The notes under the pieces: model-generated
The model's database searches: none
The model's input: the letters and a program-made list of their open reading frames with translations, nothing else
Told to the model about the DNA's origin: nothing
Shown here: positions 1 through 7,753 of the stretch, one piece after another
How positions within the stretch are numbered: the first letter of the stretch is position 1
How the letters are laid out: each line of letters opens with the position of its first letter
Program-made: the position numbers and the translations under genes
From: a bacterium
Lineage (GTDB): Bacteria > Zhuqueibacterota > Zhuqueibacteria > Thermofontimicrobiales > Thermofontimicrobiaceae
DNA length: 10,101 nucleotides
Assembly (NCBI GenBank): GCA_011046315.1
Contig: DSAU01000132.1
Coordinates: 1 to 10,101 of the forward strand
Direction: 5' to 3'

Positions 1-112
1 AATGAAAATATTAAAAATAGCGGACTTGATTGAAAAATTTTATTATCTGTCAAATAATCAGGTTATCAAGCGATGGCATCAATATTCCAGCTGTATCTAA
101 TGTTTTGCAAAT

Positions 113-183
113 TTATTCACAATCCTCTTGACTTTTAGTTTCAATTTAGCTATAGTATAGCCTGAAATAAACATTCACAATCC
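113..183. repeat. Direct repeat ATTCACAATCC flanking the promoter, with a DnaA-box-like element
   Basis: The 11-mer ATTCACAATCC occurs at 115-125 and again at 173-183, on either side of the promoter of the repair-helicase gene. The first copy extends to TTATTCACA (113-121), which fits the loose DnaA-box consensus TTWTNCACA. The second copy does not fit it. The spacing of 58 bp is not a neat multiple of helical turns. This could be a regulator binding site or chance in AT-rich DNA. The bases before it (1-112) hold only a 32-codon open stretch (2-100) that I cannot support as a gene. Confidence 0.25.
128..156 (+). promoter_or_regulatory. Sigma70-type promoter for the EndoQ-UvrD gene
   Basis: The -35 element TTGACT (128-133, 5 of 6 to consensus) and the -10 element TATAGT (151-156, 5 of 6) are separated by exactly 17 bp. 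Transcription would start near 163 and leave a leader of about 60 nt before the ATG at 222. This is the best housekeeping-type promoter in the window. No LexA-type operator is obvious to me around it. Confidence 0.6.
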
Positions 184-221
184 GATTGTCACAGCGGAGA
201 AATCGCTTTCTTGAGGGCAGG

Positions 222-3200
222 ATGAAATTTGTCGCAGATTTTCACATTCATTCACACTATTCACGCGCCACCAGTCGCGACCTGAGTTTCGAGCAGCTTC
301 ATAAATGGGCTCAAATTAAAGGAATTGATATCATAGGCAGCGGAGATATCAGCCATCCCGGTTGGCTGGCCGAAATCAGAAACAAACTCGAACCGGCGGA
401 GCAGGGATTATTCCGGTTAAAAAAAGAATATGCAGTCCCGCTGCAAGCCCAAGTACCGGTTTCCTGCCAAAGAGCAGTGAGATTTGTTTTGACCGGCGAA
501 ATCAGCAACATTTATAAAAAGCGAGATCACGTTCGTAAAATCCACAATGTGGTCTTTTTTCCTTCTATTGCAGTCGCCGAGCAATTCCAAAATGCGCTGG
601 AAAAAATAGGCAATATTCGTTCCGACGGGCGGCCGATCCTTGGCTTGGATGCCCGTAACCTTTTGGAAATGGTGCTTGAGTCCCACCCGGAGTCGTTTCT
701 CATTCCGGCGCACATCTGGACGCCCTGGTTTTCCGTGCTGGGTTCTAAATCCGGATTTGACACCATTGAACAATGTTTTGACGATCTGACGCCGCATATC
801 TTTGCTCTGGAAACGGGATTGTCCTCTGATCCGCCCATGAACTGGCGGCTGTCACAATTGGATCGATACACGTTGGTTTCCAATTCGGATGCGCATTCGC
901 CGTCAAAACTGGCGCGAGAAGCCAATCTTTTTAACGGTGAAATGTGCTATTCCAACATTCTTGCGACATTGAAATCCGGAGATCCCCAAAAATTTCTTGG
1001 CACTATCGAATTTTTTCCTGAGGAAGGAAAGTATCACCTCGATGGCCATCGCAAATGCAGCGCGCGCCTTTCTCCCAAAGAAACTATCGCCAACAACGGT
1101 TTGTGCCCGGTTTGCGGTAAAAAGGTTACCGTGGGCGTTCTCAATCGAGTCGAAGAATTGGCAGATCGACCGGAAAACAGCAGCCATTCAAATTCCAAGC
1201 CCTATTATAGCCTGATCCCGCTCACCGAAATTTTGGGAGAAATTTTGAATGTGGGACCTGCCACCAAAACTGTGGCGCAAAAATTTGATAAACTGCTCCA
1301 TAAACTGGGACCTGAAATCGATATTTTAATGAACATACCGCTCTCCTCCATCGAAAAAACCGGCAATTCACTGCTGGCTGAGGCAATCCGTCGCATGCGT
1401 CAGGGTGAAGTACAGATCGCCGCCGGTTATGACGGTGAATTCGGCGTGATCAAAGTATTCACCGAAAGCGAACGAAAAAAAATCGGAAAGCAAACCGCCT
1501 TTTTTCAGGATGAAATTGTTCCGTTTGCTGAAACAACAACCAATACCCTCCCGGTATCGCTGGTGAGGGATGCTGAAACACCGGATTCAAACCAGACAGA
1601 AGCAGCAAATAAATCTGCGGCGCCGGTTCAATTCACTGATGATTTTGAGGACGAAAGCGGTCTGAATCAGCATCAGCGGGAAGCCATTAAATATGACGGG
1701 AATTTTTTATTGATCATCGCCGGACCCGGCACCGGCAAAACCAGAACCTTGACCTGGCGAATCGCCACGCTAATTAAAGATAAAGGCGCGCTACCGCAAC
1801 AGATGCTGGCAGTCACCTTTACCAATCGCGCCGCAGAAGAGATGCGTGAGCGATTAATCGACCTGCTGGGTACAGCAACCGCACAATTGATTACCATCAA
1901 AACATTCCACGCGCTGGGAGCTTTTATTCTTAAAAACGAAGCCCAACTCTTGAATTATCAACCCAATTTCTCGATCTATTCCGATGATGAAAAAACTCAA
2001 TTATTAAAAAGAATTAATCCACAGCTCAGTCAGAAACAGATAAAGATGCTGTCTCAACAGATCAGCGATGCTAAAAACGATTTGACTGAAATCGATCCCA
2101 ATGCAACCCCTTCGCAAACCATTCGCGATGAACAGTTTGAACTTCTGTTTCAACGCTACCAACAGGCGCTTCGAGAACGTCTGGCGTTTGATTTTGACGA
2201 TTTGATTGTTCAGCCGATCGATCTGTTTCTCACCCACCCTGAAATTAAGCAGAAATATCAAAACATGTTTCGCTACATTTCGGTGGATGAATTTCAAGAC
2301 ATCAATTTTTCACAATATTTTCTGTTGCAGCAGTTTATCACCAGCCAAACCAATCTGTGTGCCATTGGCGATCCGGATCAGGCGATTTACGGATTTCGGG
2401 GTTCGGATCGGCGCTTCTTTTTTCAATTTGAACAGGACTTTCCCGGCGCTCGGACATTTCGATTGGAAAAAAATTACCGCTCCGATGCGGCGATTTTAAA
2501 GGCATCAACCCAGGTGATTCAAAAAAATCCTGACCATCAACAGTTGAATATCTGGTCTAACCTGGTTTCAAACAGGCGAATTGATATTTTCCAAACTCCG
2601 ACCGAAAAATCCGAAGCCGAAACCATTGTCCACCAAATTGAGAAAATGATCGGAGCGACCAGCTTTTTTTCGCTGGATTCGGGCAGGACAGACCAAGATG
2701 ACGCAGAACCGGTTGCCGGATTCTCCGACATTGCGGTACTCTATCGCCTCCATGCTCAGCTCGGACCGTTGGAAGAAGCGTTTTTGCGTTCCGGCATCCC
2801 GTATCAGACGTTCGGAGAAATTCCGTTTTACGAAATACCCGAAGTTCGGGAGTTGATGAGCTATCTGAAAATTATTCACAATCCTCATTCCGACAGTGAC
2901 TTAATTCGAATTATCAACACACCGCCGCGGGGAGTTGGCGAACAGACGCTGAACTTGTTGCTAAAATATCAGCACGACAACGAAATCTCGCTCTGGCAGG
3001 CATTGAACCGCTGTCGTCAAATCGCTCCCCTCAGCGAAACTCAAAAACAGCCGGTGATTCAATTTGTCGAGCTGATTCAGCAAGTACGCGAACGCGCAAC
3101 GCAACTCGAAATTTCCCGCTTGCTGGATTTTGTATTGGAAAAAATGCGATTCCGCGCTTATTATAAAAACGATTTTCGACGTCAGCATTACTGGAATCAA

Positions 3201-3644
3201 CTGTTGGAAAAACTGCAAAACAAAACTGACGGGCTGACTGAATTTTTAGAACAGGTCGCTTTACAAAACGAGACTGACCATTTTAATCCGCGCGCCGAAA
3301 AAGTCGCGTTGATGACAATGCACGCTGCCAAAGGATTGGAATTTGGTGTGGTTTTCATTGCCGGATGCGAAGAGGAGCTTATCCCTTTCCGGCGGCAGGA
3401 TCATCCGGTGGACATTGAAGAAGAACGGCGACTATTTTATGTGGGTATGACCCGCGCCAAAAAACGCTTGTTGCTGCTGCATACAAAAAGCCGGTTTTTA
3501 TTTGGCGAGCGCAAATCCAACCGGCCGTCGCGCTTTCTAAATGACATTGAGCAAGCCTTAAAGATTTCGCAGCAGGCGCAGCTTAAACAGAAGCCTGCTG
3601 TTAAAAATGACCGATCGGGCGAATCTCAATTAACACTTTTTTAA
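222..3644 (+). CDS. Endonuclease Q-like PHP nuclease fused to a UvrD/PcrA-type DNA helicase
   Basis: This is a 1140-residue fusion. Residues 1-420 are a complete EndoQ (TIGR00375-type) module. They carry the PHP metal motifs (H8-x-H10, a GSGDISHPGW block and a late SDAHSP block), a zinc ribbon (H276, C279, C295, C298, followed by VEELADRP) and the conserved GYDGEFG end at about 402-408. Archaeal EndoQ nicks DNA 5' of deaminated bases. After a polar linker (about 420-480), residues 481-1115 form a superfamily 1A helicase. Its motifs are LNQHQREA (Q motif), AGPGTGKT (500-507), DEFQD (689-693), GDPDQAIYGFRG, EKNYRS, TMHAAKGLEF and VGMTRAKKR (1074-1082). All catalytic residues appear intact. The protein ends in QLTLF (1136-1140), a beta-clamp binding motif. 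I chose ATG 222, preceded by GAGG at 213-216, over an upstream TTG at 186. Inferred role: cytosolic repair of deaminated DNA, with nick and strand displacement on one chain. The exact substrate is not proven. Confidence 0.93.
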   Translation: MKFVADFHIHSHYSRATSRDLSFEQLHKWAQIKGIDIIGSGDISHPGWLAEIRNKLEPAEQGLFRLKKEYAVPLQAQVPVSCQRAVRFVLTGEISNIYKKRDHVRKIHNVVFFPSIAVAEQFQNALEKIGNIRSDGRPILGLDARNLLEMVLESHPESFLIPAHIWTPWFSVLGSKSGFDTIEQCFDDLTPHIFALETGLSSDPPMNWRLSQLDRYTLVSNSDAHSPSKLAREANLFNGEMCYSNILATLKSGDPQKFLGTIEFFPEEGKYHLDGHRKCSARLSPKETIANNGLCPVCGKKVTVGVLNRVEELADRPENSSHSNSKPYYSLIPLTEILGEILNVGPATKTVAQKFDKLLHKLGPEIDILMNIPLSSIEKTGNSLLAEAIRRMRQGEVQIAAGYDGEFGVIKVFTESERKKIGKQTAFFQDEIVPFAETTTNTLPVSLVRDAETPDSNQTEAANKSAAPVQFTDDFEDESGLNQHQREAIKYDGNFLLIIAGPGTGKTRTLTWRIATLIKDKGALPQQMLAVTFTNRAAEEMRERLIDLLGTATAQLITIKTFHALGAFILKNEAQLLNYQPNFSIYSDDEKTQLLKRINPQLSQKQIKMLSQQISDAKNDLTEIDPNATPSQTIRDEQFELLFQRYQQALRERLAFDFDDLIVQPIDLFLTHPEIKQKYQNMFRYISVDEFQDINFSQYFLLQQFITSQTNLCAIGDPDQAIYGFRGSDRRFFFQFEQDFPGARTFRLEKNYRSDAAILKASTQVIQKNPDHQQLNIWSNLVSNRRIDIFQTPTEKSEAETIVHQIEKMIGATSFFSLDSGRTDQDDAEPVAGFSDIAVLYRLHAQLGPLEEAFLRSGIPYQTFGEIPFYEIPEVRELMSYLKIIHNPHSDSDLIRIINTPPRGVGEQTLNLLLKYQHDNEISLWQALNRCRQIAPLSETQKQPVIQFVELIQQVRERATQLEISRLLDFVLEKMRFRAYYKNDFRRQHYWNQLLEKLQNKTDGLTEFLEQVALQNETDHFNPRAEKVALMTMHAAKGLEFGVVFIAGCEEELIPFRRQDHPVDIEEERRLFYVGMTRAKKRLLLLHTKSRFLFGERKSNRPSRFLNDIEQALKISQQAQLKQKPAVKNDRSGESQLTLF

Positions 3645-3704
3645 GTCATGTTTTACAGGATGATAGAATCTGTTTAATCCAAATAAAAAAACATCCAATT
3701 GGTG

Positions 3705-4439
3705 ATGATGAAAAAAGTAACACCGCTCTGGTTTCAAAAACTTTTTGACCGACTGGCAAAAGAGCACATCGACCAGTCCGGCGCAGCCGGGACTATTCAG
3801 GAAGTGGATTTTATCCGACGGCTGTTCAACCTTTGCAATAGTGAACATATTTTAGACGTCGGCTGCGGAACCGGACGCCACTGTGTTGAGCTGGCAAAAC
3901 GTGGTTACTGTGTTACCGGCTTGGATTATTCCCGACAAATGATAAACAGCGCCCGCCGGTATGCGCGTCAACAAAACGTCAGCGTTCGGTTTGTCCACCA
4001 GGACGCTCGCCGGATGAGCTTTGACCGGGAGTTCGATGGCGCGATTTCCATTTGCGAAGGAGCGTTCGGCTTAATGATTAATGACGAGGACAACATTCTG
4101 ATTCTCAAACAAATTTTCAAAGCGCTCAAACCGAATGGTAAACTGCTTCTGAATGTACTCCACGCTGCTTTTGCTTTTCGCCATCCGGAGCAAGACGTCT
4201 ATTTTGACCCGGCAACCTGTTACGGCTATTGGACTGAAGAGTTAACCACTAAAACTGGAAGATTAAAAAAAATATATTGCTGCAATCGCTATTACACCTT
4301 TCCCGAAATAAAAAAAATATTGGAAGAGATCGGATTTATCGTCCTCCGAGGTTATGGCTGTCTCGCCGGACAGTTCAGACGAAAAAAAATTGAATTGGAC
4401 GACTTTGAAATATTGGTTTACGCGGTAAAGCCTTCTTAA
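3705..4439 (+). CDS. Class I SAM-dependent methyltransferase
   Basis: This 244-residue protein has the Rossmann-fold methyltransferase signature. Motif I is ILDVGCGTGRH (D51 to G57 with the glycine loop that holds SAM). The acidic residue after strand 2 is D74 in VTGLDYS, and HQDARRMSF precedes a FDGAIS strand. LKPNGKLLL marks the usual helix-strand turn. The N-terminal EVDFI block just before motif I is common in small-molecule methyltransferases of the Methyltransf_11/25 type. The substrate cannot be read from the sequence. The start is uncertain: TTG 3699, GTG 3702, ATG 3705 and ATG 3708 are consecutive in-frame codons and none has a good Shine-Dalgarno site. A palindrome CCAATTGG (3695-3702) overlaps this region. 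No terminator separates it from the helicase gene 60 nt upstream, so co-transcription is possible. A functional link to repair is not demonstrated. Confidence 0.85.
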   Translation: MMKKVTPLWFQKLFDRLAKEHIDQSGAAGTIQEVDFIRRLFNLCNSEHILDVGCGTGRHCVELAKRGYCVTGLDYSRQMINSARRYARQQNVSVRFVHQDARRMSFDREFDGAISICEGAFGLMINDEDNILILKQIFKALKPNGKLLLNVLHAAFAFRHPEQDVYFDPATCYGYWTEELTTKTGRLKKIYCCNRYYTFPEIKKILEEIGFIVLRGYGCLAGQFRRKKIELDDFEILVYAVKPS

Positions 4440-4756
4440 TGGCAACTCGCCAATTATTAAACAATCGGAGCCATGCAGATACCATATCAGCAAAGCGAAT
4501 TGGCGTCAATCTAAAACCAACAAGTCATTGCTGCAAAGCGCGACAATTTGAAACCAATAAAACGAAAAAAATTGCGCTAAAATCTCCGCTGCTGCCTTCG
4601 GACAATGCAGCTCTCGAATTGAGGTATTACATTCAACAAATTTTCACTTGCAATATTTCTGCAAATATCATATATTACATGAATTAATATAAAAAGTGCT
4701 CCGGTATTGAGTTGATCAAAAAATTACAGTAGTTTTGAGACAGGCAAGGGTTTTAC
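4440..4756. other. Non-coding gap of 317 nt between methyltransferase and transporter
   Basis: I see no credible gene here. An 82-codon reading frame begins at 4439, overlapping the methyltransferase stop, but its product resembles no family and it lacks a ribosome binding site. The stretch holds an 8-bp inverted repeat, CGCCAATT (4448-4455) against AATTGGCG (4498-4505), with 42 nt between the arms. This is too loose to be a convincing terminator. The second half is very AT-rich and contains a candidate promoter for the transporter. The transporter's ribosome binding site AAGGG is at 4746-4750. Confidence 0.6.
4648..4676 (+). promoter_or_regulatory. Candidate promoter for the transporter-metS-holA unit
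   Basis: TTGCAA (4648-4653, 4 of 6 to the -35 consensus) is followed after 17 bp by TATATT (4671-4676, 5 of 6 to the -10 consensus). The leader would be about 75 nt. The region is AT-rich, so chance matches are expected. The call rests mainly on the spacing and on the need for a promoter before the transporter gene. Confidence 0.3.
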
Positions 4757-6223
4757 ATGGAGCAAAAAGAATATTTTTCTTCACGCTGGGCGCTTTTGCT
4801 GGCGGCTCTGGGGATGGCGATCGGTACAGGCAACATCTGGCGATTTCCGCGCATCGTTGCTCAAAACGGTGGCGCCGTATTTTTGATTCCCTGGGTCATC
4901 TTTCTTTTTCTGTGGTCAATTCCATTGCTCATTACAGAGCTGTCGATAGGCAAGTCAACCCGGTTGGGGCCGGTTGGTGCATTCGGAAAGCTGATCGGGA
5001 AAAAATATTGCTGGATGGGCGGATTTGTCGGATTTTGCACCATGGCAATCATGTTTTATTACTCGGTTGTTATGGGATGGTGCGTCAAATATTTTTTCGC
5101 CGCGATCGCCGGTGATCTAAACAATATCAACGGATTGGAGTTCTGGAATAAATTTTCCGCCGGTCAATTTCAGCCGATTTTGTTTCATTTTATCGCCATC
5201 TCAATCGGGGCAATTATTTTATTTAAAGGGGTTGTCAAAGGGCTGGAGCGCGCCAACAAAATCCTTATTCCCAGCCTGGTTGCGCTGATTATTATCGGCG
5301 CCCTGCGAGCATTAACGCTGGACGGAGCAGCATCCGGGTTGAATTTTCTGTTCAACCCGGAATGGAAACAATTATTAAACCACCAGGTGTGGTTAAACGC
5401 GCTGACGCAATCTGCCTGGTCCACCGGCGCCGGCTGGGGACTGTTGTTGACTTACGGCGTGTACATGAAAAAACGGGAAGACATTGTGCTTAATTCTTTT
5501 ATCACTGGTTTCGGAAACAATTCGGCGTCATTGTTGGTGGGCATTATGATTTTCCCGGCAGTTTTTGCACTGGCGCCTCAAATGAACGTTGTGGCTGAAG
5601 AAATTATCAGCGAAGTGGGGCCAGCAAATACCGGAATGGCGTTTATCTGGATCCCGGTTCTATTTTCCAAATTTAGCGGCGGCCAGTTTTTTACTGCTAT
5701 ATTTTTTCTGGCGTTAAGTTTTGCTGCGCTGTCATCGTTGCTGGCAATGATTGAGATGGTTACCAGAATATTGATGGATATTGGCCTGTCCCGCCAAAAA
5801 TCCATTGTCATGGTTTGGTTCACCGGTTTTCTGTTGGGAATACCTTCCGCCATAAGCCTGAGTTTCTTCGGCAACCAGGATTGGGCATGGGGCATTGGAT
5901 TAATGGTGAGTGGATTTTTGTTCGCTTCGGCGGTCAAAATTTATGGCGCAAAGAATTTTCGTGAAAAAATAATCAACCAGCTCGGTAACGACATCAATAT
6001 CGGCAAATGGTATGAAATTGTTATTAAATACATCATCCCGATAGAGTTTGCCGTCTTAATTATATGGTGGTTCTGGCAATCGATCTCATGGTCAAAAAAC
6101 TGGTGGAATCCGTTCGATACATATTCTCTGGGAACTTGTTTATTTCAATGGTTGATCGTCATTATCGTTTTTTTAATTTTCAACAAAAAAATATATCGCA
6201 AAATTTTCAGGACGGACAATTAA
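4757..6223 (+). CDS. Sodium-dependent transporter, neurotransmitter:sodium symporter (NSS) family
   Basis: This 488-residue inner-membrane protein has about 12 hydrophobic spans and the LeuT fold. The TM1 signature GMAIGTGNIWRFP (19-31) keeps the residues matching LeuT G20, A22, V23 (here I22), N27 and gate R30. TM6 keeps the sodium-1 ligand as S222 (LeuT T254) in a TGAGWG setting. TM7 has N254 (LeuT N286). TM8 keeps A323, S326 and S327 at the sodium-2 site. Both sodium sites therefore look intact, and Na+-coupled uptake of an amino acid or related solute is expected. At the position of LeuT E290 there is S258, as in chloride-dependent animal relatives. The ATG at 4757 is set by AAGGG six bases upstream. 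The small subunit gene follows immediately, which places the transporter with the MetP-type systems (methionine/alanine uptake in Corynebacterium). The substrate here is not known. Confidence 0.92.
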   Translation: MEQKEYFSSRWALLLAALGMAIGTGNIWRFPRIVAQNGGAVFLIPWVIFLFLWSIPLLITELSIGKSTRLGPVGAFGKLIGKKYCWMGGFVGFCTMAIMFYYSVVMGWCVKYFFAAIAGDLNNINGLEFWNKFSAGQFQPILFHFIAISIGAIILFKGVVKGLERANKILIPSLVALIIIGALRALTLDGAASGLNFLFNPEWKQLLNHQVWLNALTQSAWSTGAGWGLLLTYGVYMKKREDIVLNSFITGFGNNSASLLVGIMIFPAVFALAPQMNVVAEEIISEVGPANTGMAFIWIPVLFSKFSGGQFFTAIFFLALSFAALSSLLAMIEMVTRILMDIGLSRQKSIVMVWFTGFLLGIPSAISLSFFGNQDWAWGIGLMVSGFLFASAVKIYGAKNFREKIINQLGNDINIGKWYEIVIKYIIPIEFAVLIIWWFWQSISWSKNWWNPFDTYSLGTCLFQWLIVIIVFLIFNKKIYRKIFRTDN

Positions 6224-6358
6224 ATGGAAACTGATGCAGTGCTGATGATGATGTTGTCGTTGGGATTGATTTGGGGCGGATTTTTTTACACGTTGCGACT
6301 GGCAATAAAAAAAGAGCAATTAAAACAACAGCTCAATAAACACGAAAAGATATCATAA
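6224..6358 (+). CDS. MetS-type small subunit of an NSS transporter
   Basis: This short gene encodes 44 residues. It has a brief N-terminus (METDA), one hydrophobic span with the pattern VLMMMLSLGLIWGGFFYTL (6-24), and a charged, lysine- and glutamine-rich cytoplasmic tail. The acidic start, the MM near the beginning of the span and the WGG at its end resemble the MetS family (methionine and alanine importer small subunit), which is required with MetP in Corynebacterium glutamicum. The ATG directly follows the transporter stop (TAA 6221-6223). A ribosome binding site GGACGGA (6210-6216) lies inside the transporter gene. Position, size and motif together make the assignment strong despite the length. 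Inferred role: accessory or assembly subunit bound to the transporter in the inner membrane. Confidence 0.82.
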   Translation: METDAVLMMMLSLGLIWGGFFYTLRLAIKKEQLKQQLNKHEKIS

Positions 6359-7383
6359 TGGTACAGACAAAAACGAAAAATAAAAGCTACACTTATTTTC
6401 AAGCATTGCAGCATCTTTCTGAAGACAAACTTCATCTGGTTTATCTTTTTTATGGCGAGGAGGTCTATCTTCAAGAAGAATTAATAGATCGGGCGTCCGA
6501 AAAATTAATCGATACCGCGACACGGGATTTTAACTTCGATCAATTTTACGCCGGCGAGGTGGACGCGCAAATCGTGATTGACGCTGCCAAATCCTATCCG
6601 ATGGTGGCGGAGAGACGGCTGGTCATTGTCAAAGAAATTCAACGCTTCAAACCGTCGGCAATGAAATTGATCGAAGAGTATGTCGCCAAACCATCACCAT
6701 CGACCTGTTTAATACTCAGCGCTCCCGTCAAAGACTTGTCCGGGAAAAGCTATAAAATTGTCAAAAGTAAAGCCTGCAACGTCAACTGTCGTCCGTTTTA
6801 TAGCAATGAGACCATAAGTTGGATAAAAAATTATATTAATACAAAAAAGCTGGATATTGAAATCCAGGCGTGTAATGCGCTGTATGAAATCGTGGGAAAT
6901 TCACTGTTTGACCTGGTGAACGAAATCGAAAAAATCGTGATTAATATTTATCCCCGACAAAAGATTACTGCCGAGGATGTTCAACAAACATCCAGCATGC
7001 TGAGGCAACATTCTGTTTTTGACCTCTGCGATGCAGTAGGTGAAAAAAAAATGAAAAAATCCCTTTCCATTTTAAACAATCTAATAGATAGAGGCGAAAG
7101 GGCGACAGGAATTGTGATTCAGCTAAACCGTCACTGGATAAACATGTTGAAACTGATTGAGATGAAAGGGTTGAAACGGTTATCGACAGCTGAGTTGCAG
7201 GCAGTCACCAGATTGCATCCATTTTTTTTAGCAAAAATTCAAATGCAAACGAATAACTTTACAGCCGAACAAATCCGACAGGGTTTTTCAAAATTGGCAG
7301 AAGCTGATTTGCATCTTAAAACCAGCTATCAGCCACCAAAATTGGTATTAGAGTTGTTGATTTATCACCTAATCAACAAATAA
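6358..7383 (+). CDS. holA: DNA polymerase III subunit delta
   Basis: This 341-residue protein is close to the size of E. coli delta (343). Delta is the clamp-loader subunit that opens the beta sliding clamp during loading at primed DNA. The family features are clear. There is an early LVYLFYGEEVYLQEEL block (about 27-42), where delta has a degenerate, non-ATP-binding P-loop. A long helical middle carries LFDLVNEIEKI. The C-terminal collar domain contains HSVFDLCDAVGEKK and ends with EADLHLKTSYQPPKLVLELLI. The ATG shares one base with the metS stop (TAATG, 6358) and has no good ribosome binding site of its own, so translation is probably coupled. Pairing an essential replication gene with a transporter operon is likely incidental. 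Confidence 0.93.
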   Translation: MVQTKTKNKSYTYFQALQHLSEDKLHLVYLFYGEEVYLQEELIDRASEKLIDTATRDFNFDQFYAGEVDAQIVIDAAKSYPMVAERRLVIVKEIQRFKPSAMKLIEEYVAKPSPSTCLILSAPVKDLSGKSYKIVKSKACNVNCRPFYSNETISWIKNYINTKKLDIEIQACNALYEIVGNSLFDLVNEIEKIVINIYPRQKITAEDVQQTSSMLRQHSVFDLCDAVGEKKMKKSLSILNNLIDRGERATGIVIQLNRHWINMLKLIEMKGLKRLSTAELQAVTRLHPFFLAKIQMQTNNFTAEQIRQGFSKLAEADLHLKTSYQPPKLVLELLIYHLINK

Positions 7384-7401
7384 AGAAGGTACATTTTTTT
7401 T
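7354..7401 (+). terminator. Weak terminator candidate at the holA end
   Basis: A perfect 9-bp inverted repeat, TTGTTGATT (7354-7362) and AATCAACAA (7371-7379), with an 8-nt loop lies over the last codons of holA. A run of eight T residues follows at 7394-7401. The stem has only two G-C pairs and the T run starts 14 nt after it, so intrinsic termination would be inefficient. It is the only hairpin plus T-run near this gene end. Confidence 0.3.
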
Positions 7402-7714
7402 GCAAAACTGAAACTAAAGCCGATACTGATGACCAGTTAAAGCCGGCTGTCGTAACTTACTCGATATAGAAAAACGTGGCTAAGGGACACATCTGGTTGT
7501 CCCAAACAATATTGTACAAATAATAACCAGCAATTCAAAATTAACACAAGGATCAGCACGTTTTTCAGCACGCTTCAACTAATTGATCGTTAATTGATTC
7601 GCTGCTGTTAGCTATCCAATCGTGATCAATATTTTTGTTTATTCTGGACCTTTTATCGCTTGTTTTAAATCGCTATGGTTCAGTTTTAAATTTAGCTAAG
7701 GTCAGATACGCTTT

Positions 7715-7731
7715 GATTCGCGTTGCGAGTC
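7715..7731. other. Hairpin GATTCGC-GTT-GCGAGTC upstream of the ECF promoter
   Basis: Two 7-base arms pair with one G-U wobble around a 3-base loop. It lies 22 nt upstream of the -35 element and is followed by an AT-rich tract. It may act as a weak terminator shielding the sigma operon from upstream transcription, or as a protein binding site. The evidence is structural only. Confidence 0.25.
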
Positions 7732-7753
7732 TAATGATTTAAAAAAATTTTTG

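Noticed and set aside
2..100. Open frame of 32 codons at the left edge (MKILKIADLIEKF...)
   Set aside because: It is too short, has no visible ribosome binding site within the window and matches no family. It could be the tail of an upstream gene cut by the window edge, but nothing supports this.
186..221. TTG start adding 12 residues to the EndoQ-UvrD protein
   Set aside because: The added residues precede the conserved PHP start (MKFVADFHIHSHYS) and have no Shine-Dalgarno site. ATG 222 has GAGG five bases upstream.
4439..4687. 82-codon frame overlapping the methyltransferase stop (TAATG)
   Set aside because: The product has no recognisable motif, low-complexity composition and no ribosome binding site. 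It runs into the AT-rich promoter region of the transporter, so it is probably non-coding.
6130..6157. GGAAC followed about 16 nt later by TTGATC inside the transporter gene, resembling an ECF promoter
   Set aside because: It is inside coding sequence, has a poor -10 match, and is not positioned before a gene start that needs it.
7484..7503. GGGACA...TGTCCC stem as a terminator
   Set aside because: It has only 6 bp and is followed by AAACAATATTG with no T run, so it does not fit an intrinsic terminator.
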